A stretch of 6,519 nt of DNA from Bin55 sp964511425. Its GTDB lineage: Bacteria > Pseudomonadota > Gammaproteobacteria > Pseudomonadales > Azotimanducaceae. The stretch is from NCBI GenBank assembly GCA_964511425.1, contig CAZEFI010000074.1, forward strand, positions 1 through 6,519, written 5' to 3'. The translations under genes were made by a program, and so were the position numbers. Below are positions 1 to 5,366 of this stretch, in pieces (the first letter of the stretch is position 1; every line of letters starts with the position of its first letter). The notes below the pieces were generated by a model, which was not told the origin of the DNA, searched no databases, and saw only the letters and a program-made list of their open reading frames with translations.

Positions 1-1664
1 GGTGTATTCGGATCCGTAGCCGCACGTTGACAAAACTGCAAAAACACACCATCGCGTATGGTGAATCCGCCTGCTTCTGTTGGTCTCCATCCTTGTACGA
101 AGTCTTCGTACGCGTAGGACTGATGGAATTGCACCATATCGACACAACTCGAATCTTCACGTCCCATCAGGCAATAAGCTAGTCGTTTAGCGATAAACGT
201 CTTACCTACACCGGGAGGCCCTTGAAGTATCAAATTTTTTCGAATCGCCAGTGCGTCTAGAATACGTTGAAATTGGGTTTGGTCCAGAAACAGCCCCTCG
301 AGTGCTTGCCCAATTTCAAAGGGTTTGTTACCGTTAATGATTTGATTTCCATCCATCACGTCAAACGCATATTTCAACCAGTTTGACCACGTTGGTCTGT
401 GGGCGAGAGTCAAAGTTTTCGTGTTGAGCTGCCGTTCTTTTCCGATTGATACTGGCTGTTCGAGTGCAGTCCATTCCGCCGTGCGTCTGTGCGGCTCAGC
501 AACTTCATAAGACTCAAAGAAATATTCACCAGTAACTTTACCCCAACCGACGAGTTTTCTCTGGCCTTGTTTTGCAACTAAATAATCACCGACTTCTACT
601 TCATGTAAGAACTGCCAAAGGGCTAAGGATTGATTGACTGGATTGTTACCTTGGCCAAGTTCGATCAATTTATCGTGCACATCTTGACGTGTTTCATAAG
701 CGCGAATATCACCGATGTACTTGTCATAACCTATACATACAACCCCGCTTTTCAAGAAACTATTCCAATTTTGTGCACCTGCGCCTGGAGCGACAATCCA
801 CACTTTCGCGTCTCCAAACCGTTTCCGACACCAATCTTCAAAATCTTCATCAGGGGGCTTAGTATCACCATTTTCGAACCATCGTTCTCGTAGAGGAGAA
901 TTGAAGTAGTCGATGGTTTGTGTGGATTCTTGCCGACGAAGCCTCTCTGTGATCTTCAGAATTCTTTTATCAAGTTCAATTAATTCCATGCGAGTGATCT
1001 CGGACGGGTCCAAAGTCTCCTCGTCGAGTGCTTTGACTATCGATCTTTTATATTTGTGCGACATACAATCGATAAAAACCGAAGGGTATAGAAGATGTAG
1101 TAGTGCATGCCTGAACTGTCGTTTTTCTGCTTCCGGCTGAGACTCCAACCACATGGCAAATTTCCAGGGATCGTCCAACAAAGAAGATCGCTCGTGGATA
1201 GAAAAACGCGTCCATTCGCACATTGAAATGACGATGAAACTGATTTCACGCCACACTAGATTTAGGTATGCTTGGCCTGTATTTACGATTCCTTGTTCTA
1301 GAACTTCGCACAGAGTCCAATGGTCGTCTGGAAATACCTTCCCTGACAACGACCACGCGACCTTTATACTTTCGAGCTTTTTCGGTTTGTGTACGTTGGC
1401 CGCAATTAAATAGTACAACCACCGCACTTCGGCACTGAGACACTGAACTTCCATCGAAGCAGAGCTTAGCTGCAACTTGAGCTTTTCATCGAATGTTCGT
1501 GTAGTCCAGTCTGGTTTCTCAATGACTTGTTTTCGAATCTCTTCAAAATTTTCGTGTGTCCAAAGTGGAAGGTCGCTAAAAACCGATCCCTCATTTAGAA
1601 GACAACGTTCTTTCCAATATTCCGCTGCTTTGAGTACTGGTGAAGTCTCGACGGTATGAATCAT
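1..1664 (-). CDS. mcrB: McrB-type AAA+ restriction ATPase/GTPase with EVE-like domain, C-terminus beyond window
   Basis: The frame is open from ATG at 1664 to the window edge (554 codons, no stop). Residues 1-250 are a helical N-terminal region ending in YPSVFIDCMSHKYKRSIV (193-210), a pattern I recall from many McrB-family proteins. Residues about 286-395 resemble an EVE/PUA-like modified-base-binding module: KVWIVAPGAG, then WQFLHEVEVGDYLVAKQG, then GWGKVTGEYFF. The AAA+ domain begins near 450, with Walker A GPPGVGKT at 482-489 followed by VQFHQSYAYEDFVQGWRP, a hallmark of McrB NTPases. Walker B, the McrB signature and the sensor regions lie outside the window. By family knowledge, McrB hexamers hydrolyse GTP and drive the McrC nuclease to cut DNA carrying modified cytosine; EVE-type modules are the likely reader. 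A mcrC gene would be expected next on this strand, beyond position 1. It is the last visible gene of the minus-strand block, 113 nt after the preceding stop. No strong Shine-Dalgarno is seen, only a weak GGAAA. The symbol is by family, not orthology. Confidence 0.92.
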   Translation of the reverse strand, partial: MIHTVETSPVLKAAEYWKERCLLNEGSVFSDLPLWTHENFEEIRKQVIEKPDWTTRTFDEKLKLQLSSASMEVQCLSAEVRWLYYLIAANVHKPKKLESIKVAWSLSGKVFPDDHWTLCEVLEQGIVNTGQAYLNLVWREISFIVISMCEWTRFSIHERSSLLDDPWKFAMWLESQPEAEKRQFRHALLHLLYPSVFIDCMSHKYKRSIVKALDEETLDPSEITRMELIELDKRILKITERLRRQESTQTIDYFNSPLRERWFENGDTKPPDEDFEDWCRKRFGDAKVWIVAPGAGAQNWNSFLKSGVVCIGYDKYIGDIRAYETRQDVHDKLIELGQGNNPVNQSLALWQFLHEVEVGDYLVAKQGQRKLVGWGKVTGEYFFESYEVAEPHRRTAEWTALEQPVSIGKERQLNTKTLTLAHRPTWSNWLKYAFDVMDGNQIINGNKPFEIGQALEGLFLDQTQFQRILDALAIRKNLILQGPPGVGKTFIAKRLAYCLMGREDSSCVDMVQFHQSYAYEDFVQGWRPTEAGGFTIRDGVFLQFCQRAATDPNT

Positions 1665-1777
1665 TAAGAGTTTCCGCGTAGGTGATTAAAGTGTAGAACG
1701 AAGCTCTGTTCGGAGCACAGAAATTTTATTCCTCAAGAGAGCAGGTTTTGAACCTACGAATTGATGCTTTTTATGCT

Positions 1778-2179
1778 CTATTCAGACGCTGAGGAATTAG
1801 GTGTCGACAATGCCTCTTCCTGCGATCCATATTTCACAATCCAAGCGGTATTTTCTTGTTCGTCCGACCAGTTCATCCAAGATGTACGAAGTTTGTCGAA
1901 ATCCAGAATTCCAGCATCTTTTGGATTATGTCCTATTATTTTTCGCAGAGCATAGAACCAATGATTGCTTCCAATAGATACTTCACTCAAGATAAAAGGA
2001 ACCATGACTTCCCCCATTTCGATTATCAGTTGGTAGGCGGGGTGCGAGACTATTTTCGTTGCAGAAGATTCGTATCTGGTGTCAAACTTCCATGCTTCGT
2101 TGAGGACTTTAAAGAGGTACTCGAATCGATCAAACTCCAGATCGGGAACAGAGACTTTGTTTGAAGTTTTCTCAATCAT
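1778..2179 (-). CDS. Small uncharacterised soluble protein, possible partner of the adjacent Panacea protein
   Basis: A 133-residue protein from ATG at 2179 to TAG. I do not know its function. The core has a pattern I recognise from many short bacterial hypothetical proteins: ESSATKIVSHPAYQLIIEMG at 37-56, a PFIL segment at 61-64, HWFYALRKIIGHNP at 73-86, and WMNW at 101-104. There is no signal peptide or membrane helix. The last 20 residues are Ser/Glu-rich and probably disordered. It lies 71 nt downstream of the Panacea antitoxin-type gene, on the same strand, with an imperfect hairpin in the gap. Since Panacea proteins are normally encoded beside the toxin they neutralise, this is the nearest candidate partner; that is inference from position only. 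Conserved His73, Trp74 and Trp101 would be the first residues to examine. The opposite strand is also open (about 1856-2164) but looks like a shadow. No clear Shine-Dalgarno is seen. Confidence 0.72.
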   Translation of the reverse strand: MIEKTSNKVSVPDLEFDRFEYLFKVLNEAWKFDTRYESSATKIVSHPAYQLIIEMGEVMVPFILSEVSIGSNHWFYALRKIIGHNPKDAGILDFDKLRTSWMNWSDEQENTAWIVKYGSQEEALSTPNSSASE

Positions 2180-2211
2180 GTGATGTGGAGCGTTAACTCT
2201 TTTTGTCTATT

Positions 2212-2244
2212 GTAGCTCCGGTGAAACTCGTCATTTCCAGCTAC
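2212..2244. other. Imperfect hairpin between Panacea gene and small downstream gene
   Basis: GTAGCT at 2212-2217 pairs with AGCTAC at 2239-2244. Inside this, GG 2220-2221 can pair with CC 2237-2238 and AAA 2224-2226 with TTT 2234-2236, leaving small bulges and a 7-nt loop. There is no U-run after the stem on either strand, so it is not a standard intrinsic terminator. Its place in the 71-nt gap suggests an attenuator, an RNA-processing site or an operator that sets the ratio of the two genes. This is inference. Confidence 0.35.
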
Positions 2245-2250
2245 GGTGCT

Positions 2251-2700
2251 TTACCCATTTTGAAAAAACTTATACTCGGCGATTATCGAATCGGTAGGAA
2301 TCACTACGCTTTTCCTATTTGTGCCATAGTGTCTCTGCCAAGCACTTTGCTTTTGATGTGTAACAGCAACTAGACGGGCACCATTGCCAGGTGGGAATGC
2401 GTTTGCCGCATCATCCAACCATGCAGATTCCGACCCAGTTTCAATGTCTTCGATGAACTTGAACAGACCAAAAGTTTTAGGGACTGCGTGTGCGCCAAAT
2501 ATTTTGAGCAGGTGATAAACATCGGGATGTACTGGACCGTAAGGCCAAGCTTCAAAGTTGCCGAAAACCAGTGGTTCGTGTTCTGCTCCAAGATGAAACA
2601 TGTGAGCGATGTAGATTAACTTTTGATACTCGAGATTGGAGTATTTCCAATTCGATTTCTGAGCTAGGTGTTTAGCTGCTTGAATTGCCAGAACAGTCAT
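2251..2700 (-). CDS. Panacea-domain (DUF4065 / SocA-like) antitoxin-type protein
   Basis: A complete 149-residue protein from ATG at 2700 to TAA. The family pattern is clear: NLEYQKLIYIAHMFHLG at 22-38 matches the usual L-x-x-QKLLYYAQ-x-x-HL helix, FEAWPYGPVHPDVYHLLKIF at 49-68 matches the EAWxYGPVxPxVY core, and VTHQKQSAWQRHY (113-125) and IPTDSIIAEYKFF (134-146) match the C-terminal helices. Panacea proteins act as hyperpromiscuous antitoxins that bind and neutralise unrelated toxin domains encoded next to them. Length is typical for a stand-alone member with no extra DNA-binding domain. The downstream gene at 1778-2179 is the closest candidate partner. The membrane protein upstream at 2942-3376 and the Fic protein at 3946 are alternatives, but they are farther away or on the other strand. 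The gene follows directly on the decayed DUF488 remnant. The upstream bases GATGAAAGATG give only a weak purine-rich ribosome site. Confidence 0.9.
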   Translation of the reverse strand: MTVLAIQAAKHLAQKSNWKYSNLEYQKLIYIAHMFHLGAEHEPLVFGNFEAWPYGPVHPDVYHLLKIFGAHAVPKTFGLFKFIEDIETGSESAWLDDAANAFPPGNGARLVAVTHQKQSAWQRHYGTNRKSVVIPTDSIIAEYKFFQNG

Positions 2701-2737
2701 CTTTCATCTCAAAGTTAAATGCATTAATAGTGCTTTC

Positions 2738-2941
2738 TTAGGACACACTGGTTTGTACTTTATTCTGTAAGACACGAGTCTCTCGTGCCGTTTTTGAGAA
2801 ACCGAACCTTCCGGAAATAGGATTGCGTCGAACATCGTACGGAATTGTACGGTAGTCTTCGAGCAATCGATTGAGAACGTTCTCCGTTGATACGCAATTG
2901 TGAAGAAACCACCGCGCGATTTCGTTATCGATAGATGTGGA
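2738..2941 (-). pseudogene. Decayed tail of a DUF488 gene
   Basis: No start codon is needed here: the frame continues immediately after the TGA of the membrane gene and runs to TAA at 2738-2740. It reads SIDNEIARWFL, then ENVLNRLLEDY, then DVRRNPISGRFGFSK (nt 2792-2836). The last string is the DUF488 signature (DVRxNPxSxxxGFSK), and the first resembles the linker just before DUF488 in Panacea-like/DUF488 fusion proteins. The usual T-I-G-Y-E-G strand is missing in this frame, but a degenerate TIAYQ occurs in the next frame at the right spot, which suggests compensating frameshifts. Everything after GFSK (about two thirds of DUF488, including the usual HxPxLG region) is lost. I therefore call it a remnant, not a gene. 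Its 5' part is probably the fragment at 3426-3884, separated by the membrane-protein segment. Confidence 0.6.
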
Positions 2942-3376
2942 TCAAGTTGGTGGATGATCCGCTTTGTAAAAACGTTCAGAGTAGTTGTCTAGTTTGTAAC
3001 GAATAAACAGGCATAGGATTGGAAACACGATAAAGAAGATACCCGACGCCCGCATAAAGGTAGCACTAAAGTATTCGGCGTTGCTGAGTTGGTGGTATAG
3101 GTAGGCAGGTTGCCCGTCGGGTACGTGTAGGCAAATTTTCGCGTTGCCGAGGAAAGAGATACCTCTTGCGCAAACGTTTATGGCGTGGGTCTTTAGAACA
3201 AAGGCGAGTAGGGCGACGATACCTATTTTGATGAGGTAGTACCAAATTATGGTGTAGAAGACGGAGGAAACATAGTGTCGAAGTTCCATCCGTTTGAGGG
3301 TTTCGAAGATGCTGTAACTGGGTACGACATAATCATCATCGTCAACATGTTGGTCTTTTGAACGATTAGAAGTCAC
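2942..3376 (-). CDS. Two-helix integral membrane protein of unknown function
   Basis: A 144-residue frame from GTG at 3376 (TAA directly precedes it in frame, so no longer start exists) to TGA. I do not recognise the family. It has a soluble acidic N-terminus with DDDD at 12-15, a long first membrane helix at about 36-63, a loop of about 43 residues with Cys69 and Cys82 that could form a disulfide, and a second helix at about 107-126 ending in RYK. Positive charges flank both helices, so both termini are probably cytoplasmic. It sits between two pieces of what looks like one Panacea-like/DUF488 gene and is therefore probably part of an inserted or rearranged segment. A role as a membrane effector or toxin next to a Panacea gene is possible but unproven. 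No Shine-Dalgarno is evident, and Met30 is an alternative start that would keep both helices. Confidence 0.6.
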   Translation of the reverse strand: MTSNRSKDQHVDDDDYVVPSYSIFETLKRMELRHYVSSVFYTIIWYYLIKIGIVALLAFVLKTHAINVCARGISFLGNAKICLHVPDGQPAYLYHQLSNAEYFSATFMRASGIFFIVFPILCLFIRYKLDNYSERFYKADHPPT

Positions 3377-3425
3377 TTACAACATAGAAGCCCAATAAAT
3401 AATCGATGTTTTTGTTCATCACTAT

Positions 3426-3884
3426 TTAGCACAAAAAATTATAGTGTGGTATAAATTCGCGAGACAACGTCCGTCCAAAGTGGGTGAGTACCCAATCGTC
3501 AATTGTTCCATCGAGTATGTGTCTTGCGATGAGACGTTTGCGGTCATGGTAGCTAGTGAACGAGTAGATGCACCACTTGAACGTTACGAAATCGTATGTA
3601 GCAGAAGCGGACGTAGTGTTTGAGTCCTGCTGCGTGGTTGTACAGAATAGGAACAAGAGGTTTTGAAAGGCAGTGGGATTTACCGGTCTACCGAGTGCAC
3701 CGAGGAGGGCGACAAGCGTCTTTTCTCGTTGAATTAAGAAAGCTAGTTTAGATCGTTCCACAACGCGTAAGATGGTAGTGATTTGATTGCAACTTATTAC
3801 TTTGTAAAACGGTCGAAAACGCCAGATCAAACCAAACAGACTATTATCGGGTCTGTCTGTTGACGAGTTCGCTTCTGAATTCAT
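3426..3884 (-). pseudogene. N-terminal fragment of a Panacea-like/DUF488 fusion gene
   Basis: The frame begins at ATG 3884 (a TTG at 3902 is also possible; GTG at 3761 would start close to the domain) and gives 152 residues to TAA. Residues about 52-133 match the N-terminal winged-helix domain of long DUF488 proteins: QREKTLVALLGALGRPVN, FQNLLFLF, YDFVTFKWCIYSFTSYHDRK, then RHILDG and DWVL. Compared with the usual Q-K-LLFLF and P-Y-x-x-G-C-FSF forms, Lys has become Asn and the Gly-Cys turn is altered, which fits decay. Full-length relatives continue through a linker ending near 'INSEIA' into DUF488. Here the frame stops after HYNFLC, and matching linker and DUF488 residues reappear at 2738-2941. 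The first 50 residues match nothing I know. It is divergent to the Fic gene, with 61 bp between the two ATG starts. It could still be expressed as a truncated protein. Confidence 0.6.
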
Positions 3885-3945
3885 GCTAAATTCATCCACC
3901 AACGTCGGTCAACAATACTCCAACGACTAGTTCGCATTCGTCACC

Positions 3946-4818
3946 ATGAACCACTCACAAGCAAAATCCTGGTCGCCCATTCGAGACTACGAAGACACCC
4001 CAGACATTCTCGCAATAGATGAGCTACGCGTATTAGAGCGTGAGTGGCAAGAGCAAAAAGACCAGATACGAAGTAAAGCAGCCTTTGCCCAATTCGAGAT
4101 CGAACTCAAGAGAGAGTGGGTAATCGAGACTGGTCTCATCGAGAAGCTCTACACTTTCAATGATGAAGTGACGCAGTTTCTTATTCGAAACGGGATCACC
4201 GCAAAGTTCATTCCTAGCAGTGAACAGCAAGATTCCAAGTTAGTCGAGCTTATCCTCAAAGACCAAGAGTCAGCACTGGACGATCTGTTCGAGTTCGTTG
4301 CACGAGAACGTGAGTTGTCAACGAGCTACATCAAGGAGTTGCACAGTCTAATCACCAGACATCAGGAGACATGTGCAGCACGCGATCAGTTCGGTCGACC
4401 AGTAGAAGTACGATTGCGGAGAGGAGAGTACAAATCCTTGTCGAATAATCCCACATTACCCAATGGAGTCGTACACCAATATTGTCCGCCCGAACACGTA
4501 GCTTCAGAAATGGATCGCATGTGTGATTTACACAGAAGACACATCGAAGCAGAGGTAGCCCCAGAGGTTGAAGCTGCTTGGTTACATCACAGATTTTCCA
4601 GTATACATCCATTCCAAGACGGAAACGGTAGAGTGTCGCGTGCGATCGCCTCCTTGGTTTTTATTCAGAAGGACTGGTTTCCTCTTTTGGTGCGGGATAG
4701 AGATCGAACTCGATACATTGATGCTCTCGAGAGAGCAGATGTCGGTCAACTCAAGCCGTTAGTAGACTTTTTCGGCGATATGCAGCACGAAAACTTCACT
4801 AGAGCGTTATCGATTTAG
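3946..4818 (+). CDS. Fic-domain protein (probable AMPylase / nucleotidyltransferase)
   Basis: A complete 290-residue protein from ATG at 3946 to TAG. The catalytic loop HPFQDGNGRVSR at 221-232 matches the full Fic motif HPFx(D/E)GNGRxxR: His221 is the base, Asp225 binds the metal, and Gly-Asn-Gly-Arg (226-229) with Arg232 hold the nucleotide phosphates. The upstream helix EAAWLHHRFSSI (209-220) and the flap region EYKSLSNNPTLPNG (161-174) also fit. Fic enzymes usually transfer AMP from ATP to a hydroxyl side chain on a target protein. REWVIETGLIEKLYT at 56-70 is the typical N-terminal segment of class II Fic proteins. Its TxxxE (Thr62, Glu66) resembles the autoinhibitory [S/T]xxxE[G/N] motif, but the last position is Lys67. 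There is no membrane segment. It opens the plus-strand block, divergent from the broken gene at 3426-3884, and is followed by the assembly gap and the RelE-like array. No clear Shine-Dalgarno precedes it. Confidence 0.96.
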   Translation: MNHSQAKSWSPIRDYEDTPDILAIDELRVLEREWQEQKDQIRSKAAFAQFEIELKREWVIETGLIEKLYTFNDEVTQFLIRNGITAKFIPSSEQQDSKLVELILKDQESALDDLFEFVARERELSTSYIKELHSLITRHQETCAARDQFGRPVEVRLRRGEYKSLSNNPTLPNGVVHQYCPPEHVASEMDRMCDLHRRHIEAEVAPEVEAAWLHHRFSSIHPFQDGNGRVSRAIASLVFIQKDWFPLLVRDRDRTRYIDALERADVGQLKPLVDFFGDMQHENFTRALSI

Positions 4819-4855
4819 CGGACAATTGCGCGAATTTGCCAGGTCACCTACCAAC

Positions 4856-4955
4856 NNNNNNNNNNNNNNNNNNNNNNNNNNNNNNNNNNNNNNNNNNNNN
4901 NNNNNNNNNNNNNNNNNNNNNNNNNNNNNNNNNNNNNNNNNNNNNNNNNNNNNNN
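4856..4955. other. Assembly gap of exactly 100 Ns
   Basis: The run is exactly 100 Ns, the usual placeholder for a scaffold join of unknown length. True distance and reading frame across it are unknown, so no frame should be carried through. The start of the gene at 4956-5366 is probably missing here, along with possibly more repeat units or a separate gene. Confidence 0.97.
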
Positions 4956-5315
4956 TCGTACGAAGAACTCTTTGGAAAGCCGCCGCCAGGAGAACGAGGT
5001 AGGCACACGCAACATTGGGAAGTCGATTCCGATGATGAATTTAAAGACGACTTAGAAGAACTACAGCTGGCAAACTCGAGAATTTTCACAAGATTGAATG
5101 ATCTTGTCGACGAAATAGTCATACGTCGCGATCGTAATCCTGCCGCCCACCAAGCCGTGAAAAAAATAAAAAAACTCGGAAACACCTATCGACTCAAGGC
5201 ACAGACTTGTAGTGCTTTCTTTGATATCGTGAAGTCCGCAGACGAGAAGAAGCTCATTTTCGCCAAATTAAAAATTAGGCGAGATGCATACGAACGGGCA
5301 CTTAAGAGCATTAAC
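4956..5315 (+). repeat. Module 0 of the RelE/zinc-knuckle array (partial)
   Basis: This is the most diverged visible copy, beginning inside the module just before the LF motif. Distances between landmarks (LF to YRL about 73 residues, YRL to the next CxxC about 43) differ slightly from modules 1 and 2 (67-68 and 51-52), so it is an older or partly deleted copy. The copies align at the protein level, not as near-identical DNA. Confidence 0.65.
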
Positions 5316-5366
5316 TATTGTGCCAACTGTGGAACTTCCATTTCCCCAAACGGAGTTCACACATGA
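4956..5366 (+). CDS. RelE/ParE-like domain with C-terminal zinc knuckle, 5' end lost in gap
   Basis: The last 136 residues of a protein whose start lies in the N gap; there is no Met in the visible part. It aligns with the repeat units of the next gene. YEELF (2-6) takes the place of their HxRLF motif. A RelE-like body follows: an EFKDDLEELQ helix (28-37), FTRLNDLVDEI (44-54), NPAAHQAVKKIKKLGNTYRL (61-80) and IRRDAYERAL (107-116). YCANCG at 121-126 is the zinc knuckle, and 11 residues later comes TGA. RelE toxins cleave mRNA at the ribosome. Against E. coli RelE, the K52/K54 positions are Arg79 and Lys81, the R61 position appears lost (TCSAFF region), R81 may be kept by Arg108/Arg109, and Tyr111 fits Y87. 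This unit may be weakened or inactive. The stop overlaps the next start by four bases (ATGA), so the two are very likely translated together. Confidence 0.72.
   Translation, partial: SYEELFGKPPPGERGRHTQHWEVDSDDEFKDDLEELQLANSRIFTRLNDLVDEIVIRRDRNPAAHQAVKKIKKLGNTYRLKAQTCSAFFDIVKSADEKKLIFAKLKIRRDAYERALKSINYCANCGTSISPNGVHT
5352..5355 (+). promoter_or_regulatory. Shine-Dalgarno for the tandem RelE gene
   Basis: GGAG with a 7-nt spacer to ATG at 5363. It lies inside the end of the preceding gene and supports this start and ATGA-coupled translation. It is the best ribosome site in the window. Confidence 0.7.

Noticed and set aside
630..1659. Several plus-strand open frames of 60-87 codons
   Set aside because: All lie antisense to the continuous McrB frame, have low-complexity or Cys/Ser-rich translations, and show no domain pattern.
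1743..1755. AGGTT-TTG-AACCT, resembling a tRNA T-arm
   Set aside because: It is a 5-bp stem with a 3-nt loop. There is no 7-nt T-loop, acceptor, anticodon arm or CCA, so it is not a tRNA.
1856..2164. 102-codon plus-strand frame
   Set aside because: It is antisense to the 1778-2179 gene, which has a recognisable motif pattern on the minus strand.
2773..2795. CACGAG/CTCGTG hairpin followed by TTTTT on the plus strand, terminator-like
   Set aside because: No plus-strand gene lies upstream, and the site is within the DUF488 remnant on the other strand.
2738..3376. Readthrough or recoding of the TGA at 2942-2944 to join the membrane protein to the DUF488 tail
   Set aside because: The membrane protein and DUF488 tail have no known fusion, TGA is a plain stop elsewhere (ATGA junction at 5363), and no selenocysteine element or recoding signal is visible. 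A broken gene is simpler.
3860..3892. TTGACG with a downstream TAAATT as a promoter for the Fic gene
   Set aside because: The spacer is 21 nt and the -10 match is poor, so it cannot be told from chance.
4033..4762. Small frames on both strands inside the Fic gene
   Set aside because: They are shadows of a complete, motif-confirmed Fic frame.
4836..4855. TTG start leading through the N run into the 4956-5366 gene
   Set aside because: The gap length is unknown, so frame continuity is meaningless, and there is no ribosome site.
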